Assembly: GCA_964430875.1 (NCBI GenBank)
Contig: CAYSHP010000003.1
Location: forward strand, 1-64,000
Origin: M55B127 sp035269185
Lineage (GTDB): Bacteria > Bacillota > Halanaerobiia > Halanaerobiales > M55B127
Length of the DNA: 64,000 nt
Reading direction: 5' to 3'
The notes under the pieces were generated by a model. The model worked only from the letters and a program-made list of their open reading frames with translations, had not been told where the DNA came from and did no database searches. The position numbers were made by a program, and so were the translations under genes. Shown in pieces: positions 52,407 through 62,418 of this stretch; positions within the stretch are counted from its first letter, which is position 1; each line of letters begins with the position of its first letter.

Positions 52407-53582
52407 TTATACTTTATTTTTTATAATTTCTACTTTATCAAGCTCTTCCCAAGGAAGATCTAAATCTAATCTACCAAAATGACCATAATTAGTTAACTGA
52501 CTGTAAATGGGTCTCATCAAATCAAATTTATTTATTATACCACCAGGAGTTAACTCAAAATTTTCTTTTATAACTTTAACTAATCTCTCTTCACTAACTT
52601 TGGCAGTATTAAAGGTTTCCACCATTACTGATAAAGGATAAGCTACTCCAATTGCATAAGAAAGCTGTACTTCACATTTTTCAGCCAAACCAGCTGCTAC
52701 GATATTTTTAGCTACATAACGAGCTGCATAAGAAGCAGACCTATCTACCTTTGTAGGATCTTTACCTGAAAATGCGCCACCACCATGACGAGAAGTACCA
52801 CCATATGTATCTACAATTATTTTACGGCCAGTTAATCCAGCATCTCCGTGGGGACCGCCAATCACAAATCTACCGGTTGGATTTATCAAAATGTCTGTAT
52901 TTTTATCCAGCATATTCTCTGGAATTATATTTTTAATTACAAATTCACAAAGATCCCTTTTGATAGTTTCCTGAGCAACTTCAGGATGATGTTGAGCAGA
53001 AATTAATACCTTATCTACTCTTTTAGGTATATCATCTTCATACTCAATTGTGACCTGAGTTTTACCATCAGGTCTTAAATAATCTAAAATATCTTTTTTT
53101 CTGACATCTGCCAATCTTTGTGCTAATTTATGAGCAAGATTAATCGGTAAAGGCATATATTCTTCGGTTTCATTAGTTGCATAACCATACATAATGCCTT
53201 GGTCTCCAGCCCCAATTTGTTCTTCTTCATTGCCTGTTTTTGTTTCAAAAGAATGATTTACTCCTAATGCAATATCAGCTGACTGTTCTTTTATAGAAGT
53301 AATCACACCACAAGTCTCTCCATCAAAACCATATTTTGCTCTATCATAACCGATATCCATTATGGTTTGTCTAGTTATATCGGTAACATCTACATAACAA
53401 TCTGTTGTGATTTCACCAGATATAAAGGCTAGACCTGTTGTAACAAAAGTTTCACAGGCTACCCTTGCATCTTGATCATGTTTTAAAATTGCATCTAAAA
53501 TACTATCAGATATCTTGTCTGCTACTTTGTCAGGATGCCCTTCAGTTACAGACTCTGAAGTCATCATGTAATTTTTTGCCAT
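52407..53582 (-). CDS. metK: S-adenosylmethionine synthetase
   Basis: Makes SAM from methionine and ATP (391 aa). It shows SESVTEGHPDKVADKISD, GAGDQGIMYGYA and GGGAFSGKDPTKVDRSA, the three signatures of MetK. It is a single-gene transcript with its own promoter and terminator. No SAM riboswitch fits in the short leader of about 30 bases. Confidence 0.98.
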   Translation of the reverse strand: MAKNYMMTSESVTEGHPDKVADKISDSILDAILKHDQDARVACETFVTTGLAFISGEITTDCYVDVTDITRQTIMDIGYDRAKYGFDGETCGVITSIKEQSADIALGVNHSFETKTGNEEEQIGAGDQGIMYGYATNETEEYMPLPINLAHKLAQRLADVRKKDILDYLRPDGKTQVTIEYEDDIPKRVDKVLISAQHHPEVAQETIKRDLCEFVIKNIIPENMLDKNTDILINPTGRFVIGGPHGDAGLTGRKIIVDTYGGTSRHGGGAFSGKDPTKVDRSASYAARYVAKNIVAAGLAEKCEVQLSYAIGVAYPLSVMVETFNTAKVSEERLVKVIKENFELTPGGIINKFDLMRPIYSQLTNYGHFGRLDLDLPWEELDKVEIIKNKV

Positions 53583-53620
53583 TTTACCACCTTCATTTAT
53601 ATATATTTATTAATACTTAA

Positions 53621-53649
53621 AGTTTAGCATATAGTTAAATCTGTGTCAA
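53621..53649 (-). promoter_or_regulatory. Promoter of metK
   Basis: On the minus strand a perfect -35 TTGACA (53649-53644) and TAAACT (53626-53621) are 17 bases apart, about 38 bases before the metK start. Confidence 0.7.
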
Positions 53650-53654
53650 TTAAG

Positions 53655-55001
53655 CTAGGAACCTGATATATCTAATTTTTTTACTAAAACAGAAGCTGAA
53701 CCAATATGTCCACTACCAGGCAGCCCCATTTTAAAATCACTACCAATTATTTTTATATCTTTTAAAAGTTGTAAGAAATTACCAGATATAGTAATCTGTT
53801 CAACTGGTTTTACAATGGCTTTGTCTTTAACATAAAATCCGCGCGCTGATAAAGAAAAATCTCCAGAAACCTGATTTGCTCCAGAATGTAAACCCTGTAC
53901 ATCTTCAATAATTAAACCCTCATTAAGTTTTTCAATTAACTTTTTAAAACTATGTTCTCCTTTCTGTAAATACATATTGGTAGGCGAAATACTTATTTTA
54001 CTTTTATGGGAAGCCCGATATGCATTTCCAGTGGTCTCTGTATTACTTTTTTTAGCTGTTTTTAAGTTATGGAGATAGGTAGTTAACTTACCATCCTTTA
54101 TCACTTTCTTAAATTTAGCAGCCGCTCCTTCTGAATCAAAAGGAGTTCTTCGATAGCCTTTTTCATAAAAAGGATCATCAATTAAATTAACTTTAGAATC
54201 AGCTACCTTTTTACCTAATTTATCTTTAAAAAGTGATAGTCCCTTTTGTACATTTTCTGCAGAAAAAGTCGAACTAAAAGTTGAAAGAATATCAATGAAA
54301 ACTTCATTTCTTAATATCACTGAATATTGATCTGATTTGACTGTTTCAGCTCCAAATTGATTAACTGCATCATCAACTATTTTTCGGGCAAATACATCAG
54401 GATTTAATTCATTGATATCTCTAAATAACTGATAATTACTAGCGGTATGTACTTCCCCTTTATCTTCTGCAATAACAGATAAATATATATAGGCTATATC
54501 ATTTTCATAATTTAATGCAAGGTTTTTATTGTTGATAATCTGTTCACCTGTTTTTTCATCAGCATAAATGCAGTAATTGATATTCCTAATTCTATCATCT
54601 AAATCATAAATCTTTTTTTCAATACTTTTTAGAAGTTCAATTTTCTTTTCTCTATCATATTCATAAATACCCGTTAAGGCAGGTAATTCTTTGTATTCAT
54701 CAGAACCACTATATATTTCTTCTTTATCTTCATCCATAATTAATGCATTATTTTTAGCATTTTTTAAAATTGTATCTATAACCGATTCATCTATTCTTTC
54801 TGTATATGAGTAGCCCATTTTATCTTGATACTCACCCCTGAAAGCTACTCCATATTCTTCATTTTCCTCATAATAATCAACTTCACCTTTATATAGTCTA
54901 AACTCAAAGTTTTCCGATTTATTAAGATATATTTCACTGTTTTCAAAATTATTTTCTGTAGATTTATTTAAGATTTCTTTCATAAATTCATTTAATTCCA
55001 T
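53655..55001 (-). CDS. tldE: TldE/PmbA-type metalloprotease subunit
   Basis: Non-catalytic partner (448 aa) of the TldD/TldE heterodimeric protease that trims unfolded peptides, known from microcin B17 and CcdA processing in E. coli. It has the TldE/PmbA layout, with GLHSGANQVSGDFSLSARG near the end and no HExxxH metal motif. The start is Met 55001, which overlaps the tldD stop (TAATG). The frame extends to 55097 but that part only overlaps tldD. Confidence 0.93.
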   Translation of the reverse strand: MELNEFMKEILNKSTENNFENSEIYLNKSENFEFRLYKGEVDYYEENEEYGVAFRGEYQDKMGYSYTERIDESVIDTILKNAKNNALIMDEDKEEIYSGSDEYKELPALTGIYEYDREKKIELLKSIEKKIYDLDDRIRNINYCIYADEKTGEQIINNKNLALNYENDIAYIYLSVIAEDKGEVHTASNYQLFRDINELNPDVFARKIVDDAVNQFGAETVKSDQYSVILRNEVFIDILSTFSSTFSAENVQKGLSLFKDKLGKKVADSKVNLIDDPFYEKGYRRTPFDSEGAAAKFKKVIKDGKLTTYLHNLKTAKKSNTETTGNAYRASHKSKISISPTNMYLQKGEHSFKKLIEKLNEGLIIEDVQGLHSGANQVSGDFSLSARGFYVKDKAIVKPVEQITISGNFLQLLKDIKIIGSDFKMGLPGSGHIGSASVLVKKLDISGS

Positions 55002-56389
55002 TATTGAGTTCCACCTCTTCCCCCAACTGTTAGTTCTGAAACTCTTATAGTTGGTTGTCCAACTCCAGCTGGTACGCTTCCACTTATTGAACCACACATA
55101 CCTTCCGCTATATCTAAATTGTTACCAATTAAATCTATCTTTTTTAATATATCGGCTCCTTTACCAATTAAGGTTGCACCTCTAACTGGTTTTTTGATCT
55201 CTCCATCTTCAACAATATATCCTTCCCGTACATTAAAGTTAAATTCACCGGTGGCCGGATTAACAGATCCACCACCCATATGTTTGGCATATAATCCGTA
55301 CTCCGTTTCTGCAATAATACCTTCTAAAGAATGTTCACCATTATCTATAAATGTATTAGTCATCCGGGAAGTTGGTGAATAACGATAGGACTGACGCCTA
55401 CCTGATCCGGTTGATTGCATATCTAATCTTCTTCCGTTAAGATAATCCACCATATAACCTTTTAAAATACCATCTTTTATTAATACATTCCTTTGGGTTT
55501 TATGGCCTTCATCATCAAAATTTTGTGAGCCCCAGGCATTTGGTAAAGTACCATCATCAATAGCAGTAACTTTTTCACTGGCAATCTTTTCTCCTAATTT
55601 GTTAGCAAAAACTGAATTGTTTTTAGCAACTGAAGTAGCTTCTAAACCATGACCACAGGCCTCATGAAATATTACTCCTCCAAATTTATTATCAATTATA
55701 ACCGGCATTTTACCCTGAGGAGCATGGCCTGCTTTAATCATAGTTACAGCCATACGAGCTGCCTCTTGGGCCTTTTTCTCAACATCTATTTCATCAAAAA
55801 ATTCAAATCCCATATGTCCGCCTGGACCAAGATAGCCAGTCTGTTTTTCTCCTTTTAAGGTGGCAACTGCTTGAATCCCCATTCTAACTCGGGTTCTTTC
55901 ATCTTCTATGAATATACCTTCCGAATTCGCTATCTGGACATTTTGTGTATAATCTGATAAGCCTACTACAACCTGGGTAATTAATTCATCATACTCGTTA
56001 GCTGATTTATATGCTTTTTTAATTAAATCTACTTTTTTAACCTGATTAACATCAGCCGGTATAATTTTTACCGGATGAAGATTTTTATGATCTACATATT
56101 TTAAGCTTTTATTTTTGAAATCAGTTTCTCCAAACATTGAAGCAGCCTTTTTAGCTAATTTAAGTAAGTTATTTTTATCATCATTATTTGTATATACATA
56201 TATTTCATTAGTATCTTTAATTACTCTTATTCCTACCCCATAGTCTATACCTGTATTAGCACTATCAATTTTTCCATTAACAAGATTAATAGAATTTGTA
56301 ACCTTATTTTCAACAAATACCTCTGCAAAATCTCCTCCTGTATGAAGAGCAGTATTTATTGTTTCTTCTATAACACTTTTATTTAACAT
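55001..56389 (-). CDS. tldD: TldD-type metalloprotease, catalytic subunit
   Basis: Zinc protease subunit (462 aa) of the TldD/TldE complex. The metal motif HEACGH, with Glu as catalytic base, lies in IFHEACGHGLEA, and a further Cys ligand is expected in the C-terminal CGSISGSVPAG. It also has GGGSVNPATGEFNF, a family signature. It lies directly upstream of tldE with overlapping stop and start. No peptide-antibiotic or modification genes are near, so a general peptide-clearing role is likely. Confidence 0.94.
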   Translation of the reverse strand: MLNKSVIEETINTALHTGGDFAEVFVENKVTNSINLVNGKIDSANTGIDYGVGIRVIKDTNEIYVYTNNDDKNNLLKLAKKAASMFGETDFKNKSLKYVDHKNLHPVKIIPADVNQVKKVDLIKKAYKSANEYDELITQVVVGLSDYTQNVQIANSEGIFIEDERTRVRMGIQAVATLKGEKQTGYLGPGGHMGFEFFDEIDVEKKAQEAARMAVTMIKAGHAPQGKMPVIIDNKFGGVIFHEACGHGLEATSVAKNNSVFANKLGEKIASEKVTAIDDGTLPNAWGSQNFDDEGHKTQRNVLIKDGILKGYMVDYLNGRRLDMQSTGSGRRQSYRYSPTSRMTNTFIDNGEHSLEGIIAETEYGLYAKHMGGGSVNPATGEFNFNVREGYIVEDGEIKKPVRGATLIGKGADILKKIDLIGNNLDIAEGMCGSISGSVPAGVGQPTIRVSELTVGGRGGTQ

Positions 56390-56468
56390 GTAGCTTTGCT
56401 CCTTTCCTTATCTTATACTATAGTTATATATTATTTAAGTATTTACAATTTCCTGCATAATATGATAA

Positions 56469-56491
56469 AAACCGCCCCTTAAAGAGCGGTT
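56469..56491 (-). terminator. Terminator after coaBC
   Basis: The stem AACCGCTC/GGGCGGTT around TTTAAG lies 10 bases past the coaBC stop and is followed on the minus strand by TTTTTATC. It separates coaBC from tldDE. Confidence 0.8.
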
Positions 56492-56500
56492 GAAAAGTTG

Positions 56501-57679
56501 TTATTTAATTAATATATCATAAATTTTATCGGCAATATCTTCTTTTGAAGACCTTGATACGTCAATTTTTTCATCTTTAGTTAATATGATGACTTCACTT
56601 TCATCACTACCGAAAATATCTTTGTTTTTTATATCATTAGCTACTATCATATCCATATCTTTTTTATTCATCTTCTTTTTAGCATTTTCAATTAAATTGC
56701 GGCTTTCAGCTGCAAAACCTACTATTGTTTGCTTATCTTTTTTGGCTTGGCTGACTTGTTGTAAAATATCTTTTGTCTTTTTAAGTTCCAAGATAAAATA
56801 ATCTTCATTACTCTTTTTAATTTTATCCTCTGAAATATTTTGAGGTGTAAAATCAGCTACTGCAGCAGCCATAATGATCATATCATAGTTTGGAAAATTA
56901 GTTATAACTGAATTATATAATTCTTTAGCACTACTAATACTTTCAAATCCTACCCCTAAGGGTGGTTTTAAATTAGTAGGGCCTGCAATTAACTTCACTT
57001 GTGCTCCTCGGTAAGCAGCTCTTTTAGCAAGCGCATAGCCCATTTTACCACTCGAATGGTTCGTAATATACCTTACAGGGTCAATAGCCTCTCTGGTTGG
57101 ACCCGCTGTTATTAATACTTTTTTATCAGTTAAGTCTTTATTAGTTAATTTTCTTAAAATATACTCTAATAAAACATCGGGTTCTGGTAAGCGACCTTTA
57201 CCTGTATATCCACAAGCAAGCATACCTTCGGAAGGAGAAATTACCTCATAACCCATTTCATTTAAATAATTTAAGTTGTCCTGGATTATTTTATTATTGT
57301 ACATATTAACATTCATTGCTGGAGCTATGATCACAGGCGAAGTTACTGCTGTAATAATAGTTGAAAGAAGATCATCAGCAATCCCATTAGCTATTTTACC
57401 GATGATATTAGCTGTAGCAGGAGCTACCATTACTAAATCAGATTTATCAGCTAAGGCAATATGTTTAACTTCATTTTTATTTGGTTCAGTAAATAAATCG
57501 GTTTCAACAGGCATCCCGGTAATCGCTCTAAAAGTAACAGGGGAAATAAATTTTTGGGACGATTCGGTCATTACCACATGTACTTCATGCCCCATTTTAG
57601 TTAAACTACTGGCTACATGCGCCATTTTATAAGCAGCTATACCCCCAGATATACCGAGTAATATAGTCTTTTTCTCCAT
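56501..57679 (-). CDS. coaBC: Bifunctional phosphopantothenoylcysteine decarboxylase / phosphopantothenate-cysteine ligase
   Basis: Two-step enzyme of CoA synthesis (392 aa). The N-terminal flavin-dependent decarboxylase CoaC shows LGISGGIAAYK, APAMNVNMY and CGYTGKGRLPEP. The C-terminal ligase CoaB shows TAGPTREAIDPVRYITN with HSSGKMGYALA, then AAAVADFTP and IKKS. It begins 4 bases after gmk. In B. subtilis rpoZ stands between gmk and coaBC, but here there is no room for it. Confidence 0.97.
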   Translation of the reverse strand: MEKKTILLGISGGIAAYKMAHVASSLTKMGHEVHVVMTESSQKFISPVTFRAITGMPVETDLFTEPNKNEVKHIALADKSDLVMVAPATANIIGKIANGIADDLLSTIITAVTSPVIIAPAMNVNMYNNKIIQDNLNYLNEMGYEVISPSEGMLACGYTGKGRLPEPDVLLEYILRKLTNKDLTDKKVLITAGPTREAIDPVRYITNHSSGKMGYALAKRAAYRGAQVKLIAGPTNLKPPLGVGFESISSAKELYNSVITNFPNYDMIIMAAAVADFTPQNISEDKIKKSNEDYFILELKKTKDILQQVSQAKKDKQTIVGFAAESRNLIENAKKKMNKKDMDMIVANDIKNKDIFGSDESEVIILTKDEKIDVSRSSKEDIADKIYDILIK

Positions 57680-57683
57680 ATTG

Positions 57684-58259
57684 TTATTCCCCTTTCTTTT
57701 TAGCCCTTTCTTTTTTAATTACTTTTTTTACCTCCTCAACGGTATCCTCGATTTTATCATTAACAACTCTATAATCATAATTTTCCATTTCACTAATTTC
57801 TTCACTTGCGTTTTTTAATCTTCTTTGCAAACTTTCTTCTGATTCTGAATCCCGTTTTTCCAACCTGTTTCGTAATTCTTCATAATTAGGAGGCAGCAAA
57901 AATATGTATACAGCTTCTGAAAATTTTTCTTTGATCTGTTTGGCTCCCTGAATATCAATCTCTAATATTATATCTTCTCCTCTATTAAGACAATTATCAA
58001 CATAACCTTTTGGGGTACCATAATAATTACCATGTACTTTAGCAGTTTCTAAAAATTTATCCTCATTTTTCATTTTTTCAAATTCTTCTTTACTTATAAA
58101 GAAATAATCAAGACCATCAACCTCACCCTCGCGAGGCCTTCTAGTTGTAGCTGAAACTGAATAATTTATATTACTATAATCTTCCATTAGTTTATCTAAT
58201 ACTGTACCTTTTCCGACCCCGGAAGGTCCGGAAAGGACAAAAAGAATACCTCTTTGCAT
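57684..58259 (-). CDS. gmk: Guanylate kinase
   Basis: Phosphorylates GMP to GDP (191 aa). It shows FVLSGPSGVGKGTVLDKL (P-loop), SATTRRPREGEVDGLDYFF (GMP binding) and ILEIDIQGAKQIKE. The start is Met 58259 with AGGAAGGG about 7 bases before it. The frame reaches to 58307 but the extra residues are not part of the family. It follows remA. Confidence 0.96.
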   Translation of the reverse strand: MQRGILFVLSGPSGVGKGTVLDKLMEDYSNINYSVSATTRRPREGEVDGLDYFFISKEEFEKMKNEDKFLETAKVHGNYYGTPKGYVDNCLNRGEDIILEIDIQGAKQIKEKFSEAVYIFLLPPNYEELRNRLEKRDSESEESLQRRLKNASEEISEMENYDYRVVNDKIEDTVEEVKKVIKKERAKKKGE

Positions 58260-58278
58260 ATTGGATCCCTTCCTATAA

Positions 58279-58539
58279 TTATTCTTCATTTTTTTCTTTA
58301 TTATCATCTAAACGATGAGATACAGTTTCTGGTTGAATCGCTGATAAAATAACGTGGTCACTATCTGTAATTATAACCGCTCTGGTTCTTCTTCCATAAG
58401 TAGCATCGATTAACATACCACTCTCTCGGGCCTCCTGTATTATCCTTTTTATGGGGGCTGATTCCGGGCTTACTACAGCAATTACCCGATTAGCAGCTAC
58501 AATATTTCCAAACCCAATATTAATTAAATTAACATTCAT
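58279..58539 (-). CDS. remA: RemA-type extracellular matrix regulator (DUF370)
   Basis: A small DNA-binding protein (86 aa) of the RemA family, which activates biofilm matrix genes in B. subtilis. It shows INIGFGNIVAANRVIAVVSP, PIKRIIQEARE and DATYGRRTRAVIITDS, as in family members. Its place before gmk is conserved even in species without the B. subtilis targets, so its regulon here is unknown. Confidence 0.93.
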   Translation of the reverse strand: MNVNLINIGFGNIVAANRVIAVVSPESAPIKRIIQEARESGMLIDATYGRRTRAVIITDSDHVILSAIQPETVSHRLDDNKEKNEE

Positions 58540-58778
58540 AAAAAAATTCCTCCTTAATTTATTTTAAAAAATCATAATTTTTTTAAGCCGGAAATTTAAG
58601 CCAAATACTATAAAAATATAACAGAATTATTAACCTTTTGAAAGATTATATAAACTTTCAAAAAAATAAGTAATATTATAAACTTTTACTAAATTCTATT
58701 TTTATCATAATATCACAGAATCTTTAATTTAACAAGGAATTTAGACCACTACTCTATCTATATTTAAAATTTCTCACT

Positions 58779-58807
58779 TTGACTAAATTAATATTTTAAT
58801 TTATACT
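58779..58807 (+). promoter_or_regulatory. Promoter of rqcH
   Basis: TTGACT at 58779-58784 and TATACT at 58802-58807 with a 17-base spacer, each one mismatch from the sigma-A consensus, about 50 bases before the rqcH start. The rest of the 58540-58778 gap is AT-rich. It contains a 7-bp inverted repeat (TTGAAAG/CTTTCAA near 58637-58660) that may belong to the divergent remA promoter region. Confidence 0.65.
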
Positions 58808-58856
58808 TAAATTAATGAAATATAATAGATTTTTAAATCTAGGAGGTAATAAAAAT

Positions 58857-60596
58857 ATGTCTATTGATGGAATACTATTATCTGCAATAAAGACAAATTT
58901 AAAGGAAAAATTACAGGGTGGTAGAATCGATAAAATATACCAACCTTTTCAAAATACTCTTACTTTTACAGTTCGAAATAATAACCAAAATTATAAATTA
59001 TTAATTAGTTCTGACTCCCGGGAAGCTAGAATTCAGATTACTAACTTTTCTTTTGATAACCCCCAGTTTCCACCTGATTTTTGTATGCTTTTAAGAAAGT
59101 ATCTAATGCGAGGGATTATTAAAGATATCTCCCAACCTGATTTTGAAAGAATTTTAAAAATTGAAGTAGAAAGTTATAATAAAACTTATTATATCTTTAT
59201 TGAAATAATGGGACGTTATAATAATATTATCTTAACTAATGATAATTTATTGGTTTTAGATGCTATCAATCGGCTTTCTAAAGATAACAAAAGAGATATT
59301 TATCCTACAAGTTACTATCAATTTCCTCCAGGACAAGATAAATTAAATCCCCTAGAAGTAGATAAAAATACTTTTTTCAATCAGATCCCCTCTGATTTCA
59401 ATAAAAAGGCCTATCAAGCTGTCATGTTTAATTTTAGAGGTATTGGGCCTGCCTCAAGTAAAGAAATCGCATATCGGGCTAATATGGATTATAATAGCAA
59501 ATATAATGAATTAGAAGAAAATAAAAAAGAAGCTCTTTTTGATAGTTTTAACACAATTTTTAACAAAGTAAAAAATAATGATTATAATCCTAGTATTGGA
59601 ATTAAAAATAGTGAGATAGACTATTATTCTGCTTTTGAATTAAATTATAAGGATAATATTGAAGATATCATCAACTTTAAAGATCCCGATGATCTTTTTG
59701 ATTATTATTATGAAAATTACCTTAAAGATATTGAATTAAAAGAAAAAAAGAAAAAACTAAAAGGTATTGTAAATAACTATTTGAAAAAAAATAATAATAA
59801 ACAAGATGAGTTTAGAGAAGATCTAAAAGAAAATAAAAATTATGATCTATTCAAACAAAAAGGGGAACTTATTAAAGCTAATTTACATCAAATTGAAAAA
59901 GGAAAACAAGAAATAACATTAACTAATTATTATGACTCTGAACAAGAAGAAATAACAATATCATTAGACCCCAAAAAGACACCTATTGATAATGCTCAAA
60001 AATACTTTAAAAAATATCAAAAAGCTAAAAAAAGTTTAAAACACTTAAAAAGACAAATTGGTAAATTAAGACATGAAGAAAAGTATCTAAACCAAGTGCT
60101 TTTTAATATTGAAGATGGAAATAACTTAGACGAATTAAATGAAATTGAAAAGGAATTAAGAGAAGAAGGTTATATAAATAAGCAAAAAAATAAAAATGAC
60201 AGGAAAAATAAAGAAATCAAACCCTATAAGTACACCACCAGTGATAATTACCAAGTACTAATTGGTAGAAATAATAAACAAAATGATAAATTAACTAAAT
60301 ATATCGCTAATGATGGCGATATCTGGCTTCACACTAAAAAAATAGCCGGTTCCCATGTAATTATAAGAAACCATACTAATAGTGAAATCCCAGAAAGTAC
60401 AATCTTAGAAGCAGCCAAATTAGCAGCTTATTTTAGCAAAGCTAAAGAATCTAAAAATGTACCTATTGACTTTACACCTGTTGAAAATGTAAATAAGCCC
60501 AAAGGTGCTAAACCCGGACTGGTCTATTATGATAATTACCAAACCGTTTATGTTGATCCTGCAGATGAAAAGGTGGTAGATGAAATTGAAAAATAG
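58857..60596 (+). CDS. rqcH: RqcH / NFACT-family ribosome quality control protein
   Basis: RqcH (579 aa) binds stalled 50S subunits and recruits tRNA-Ala to add alanine tails. Domains in order are NFACT-N (about 1-180, with MSIDGILLSAIKTNL at the start and PDFCMLLRKYL), helix-hairpin-helix (about 190-250, FRGIGPASSKEIAYRA), a Lys/Glu-rich coiled coil (about 290-460) and NFACT-R (about 465-579, DGDIWLHTKKIAGSHVII). The start is Met 58857, preceded by AGGAGGT. A Met at 58815 lies near the predicted transcription start. The older label is fibronectin-binding protein. The stop overlaps the start of the patatin gene. Confidence 0.94.
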   Translation: MSIDGILLSAIKTNLKEKLQGGRIDKIYQPFQNTLTFTVRNNNQNYKLLISSDSREARIQITNFSFDNPQFPPDFCMLLRKYLMRGIIKDISQPDFERILKIEVESYNKTYYIFIEIMGRYNNIILTNDNLLVLDAINRLSKDNKRDIYPTSYYQFPPGQDKLNPLEVDKNTFFNQIPSDFNKKAYQAVMFNFRGIGPASSKEIAYRANMDYNSKYNELEENKKEALFDSFNTIFNKVKNNDYNPSIGIKNSEIDYYSAFELNYKDNIEDIINFKDPDDLFDYYYENYLKDIELKEKKKKLKGIVNNYLKKNNNKQDEFREDLKENKNYDLFKQKGELIKANLHQIEKGKQEITLTNYYDSEQEEITISLDPKKTPIDNAQKYFKKYQKAKKSLKHLKRQIGKLRHEEKYLNQVLFNIEDGNNLDELNEIEKELREEGYINKQKNKNDRKNKEIKPYKYTTSDNYQVLIGRNNKQNDKLTKYIANDGDIWLHTKKIAGSHVIIRNHTNSEIPESTILEAAKLAAYFSKAKESKNVPIDFTPVENVNKPKGAKPGLVYYDNYQTVYVDPADEKVVDEIEK

Positions 60597-62418
60597 AAAA
60601 TGGTTTTTACTTTTTTTGACTTTATTGATAATACTTACGTTTAACAGCACTATTAAAGCAGAGTTAAAAGAGATAAATTTTGATAATGACATTTATATAA
60701 TAGAAAATTATGAAAGATTTAAAGATATAAAATCACCCAAATTAGCGCTTGCCTTAAGTGGTGGAGGTGCTAGAGGTTTTGTTAACATTGGTGTCATCAA
60801 GGCTTTACATGAAGAAGGAATTTATCCAGATATAGTAATAGGATCTAGCATGGGTGGCATCATTAGTGCACTATATGGAAGTGGTTTAAATGATGATGAT
60901 TTAATTAAAGTTACTTCTACTTTACCATATGGTTCTCTTTTTGATATTAATTTAATTCCTATCTATTCATTATTTCAAACCAGAAAATTTAATTATATAA
61001 TAGAACAGATTACTCCCCAAAAGAAATTAGAAGATTATCCAATTAACACTGCTTTACTTAATTTTGATCTAGATAGTGGTCACAAGTATATTACAAGCGA
61101 GGGACAGATATCAAAAGTTCTACAAAGCACTTATTCTATCCCCTTTTATTATCCAATCAATAAAAGTAGAGGTAGATATTTAGTTGATCCCGGATTAGTA
61201 GAAATGGTCCCTGCTAAAGCTGCTCAAGCACTTTCAGCAGATATAGTTATTTCGACAACTGCTTTTGATGAACTCCCTTATGACACATATAAATATCCTT
61301 TACAATCTTTAATGAGAATGCTTTTATTAGTGCAAAAAAAGAACTCTCAACCTATTTTAAATAATTATTCTGATATAATAATAAAAAATGAAGTTAGTGA
61401 TTTTAGTTTTAAAGATTTTGATCTTATTGAAGAATTTATTACAATTGGTTATATAAATACTATGGAAAAAATGCCAGAAATAAAGAAACTGCTAAAAGAA
61501 AAAAATTATGTTTCTACTAAACCCAATTTTTATGAACTTGATGATGAAAACTACCAAAAACTTAATACTGATATTCTTTTTGATCGAATAATTTATCCTG
61601 ATACTTATTTTAACTATTTACTCTATTATTTTAATAACCAATCATTTTTTGAACAGGAGCTTTATAGAAATTTAGTCTATGATTTTCATTATGGTTTATA
61701 TTATGAAAATTCTAATATTAGATTAAAAACACTCTTTGATGTGGGGGAAGATAAGCATTCAGAATTAAAAATTAGATATAAAAAATTAACAGAAAATATA
61801 GATTTTGTTACTAAAATTAAAAATAACCCTGCTTACAATAATATAGATTATATAACAGAATTAAAATACTTTATTCAAAATTCATCATTATCAATAGGGA
61901 GAGCTAACTTAAGAGGTGATAATTACTATTATTTAAATAATAATATAAAATTAGAACGAGGCAAATTCGATTTTGAAAATAATACAGACATATTATTAAA
62001 AGAAAATAAAAAACCTCAGTTAATTAACTCTAATTTGATTGATTATAATATTAATGAAAACTGGTCATTTTTAAATAAATTTATCTATTCAAATACAAAT
62101 TTATTGGGTAATCCCGATATTTACCGAGGGGAAGATAGTAAACAAAAAGAAAAATCATCTATCTCTAGTTCTATAATATATAGACTACCATTTTCTGAAT
62201 CACAAGAATTCCTCTACTTTTTTTCACTTGAAGAATTTAACCCTTCAATATTTGTCGATTTAGAAGCAACTGATAAATTAAATACAGCCTTAGGACTCAA
62301 TTTTAATATGGTATCTTCAATTATGGGCCTTAAACCTCTAAATCTTGATTTAAGTGCTGCTTATGATAAAAAAGCGCAATCAGTTGTTTATAATTTTTCA
62401 GTTGATATCAAATATTAA
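60580..62418 (+). CDS. Secreted patatin-like phospholipase with C-terminal beta-barrel
   Basis: A 612-residue exported lipase-like protein. A signal peptide covers about residues 1-27 (KNRK, then a hydrophobic run, cut near STIKA-EL). The patatin domain (about 50-310) has the oxyanion loop GGGARG (61-66), nucleophile Ser90 in GSSMG and catalytic Asp in DPG. From about 340 to the end the sequence alternates aromatic/hydrophobic and polar residues and is rich in Asn/Tyr, ending in VDIKY, as in outer-membrane barrels. That layout resembles type Vd (PlpD-like) secreted patatins or Omp85-linked patatins, and implies an outer membrane. The gene overlaps rqcH by 17 bases. Confidence 0.85.
   Translation: MKLKNRKWFLLFLTLLIILTFNSTIKAELKEINFDNDIYIIENYERFKDIKSPKLALALSGGGARGFVNIGVIKALHEEGIYPDIVIGSSMGGIISALYGSGLNDDDLIKVTSTLPYGSLFDINLIPIYSLFQTRKFNYIIEQITPQKKLEDYPINTALLNFDLDSGHKYITSEGQISKVLQSTYSIPFYYPINKSRGRYLVDPGLVEMVPAKAAQALSADIVISTTAFDELPYDTYKYPLQSLMRMLLLVQKKNSQPILNNYSDIIIKNEVSDFSFKDFDLIEEFITIGYINTMEKMPEIKKLLKEKNYVSTKPNFYELDDENYQKLNTDILFDRIIYPDTYFNYLLYYFNNQSFFEQELYRNLVYDFHYGLYYENSNIRLKTLFDVGEDKHSELKIRYKKLTENIDFVTKIKNNPAYNNIDYITELKYFIQNSSLSIGRANLRGDNYYYLNNNIKLERGKFDFENNTDILLKENKKPQLINSNLIDYNINENWSFLNKFIYSNTNLLGNPDIYRGEDSKQKEKSSISSSIIYRLPFSESQEFLYFFSLEEFNPSIFVDLEATDKLNTALGLNFNMVSSIMGLKPLNLDLSAAYDKKAQSVVYNFSVDIKY

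Noticed and set aside
53583..53654. SAM riboswitch upstream of metK
   Set aside because: The space between the -10 box and the start is only about 38 bases, too short for any SAM aptamer.
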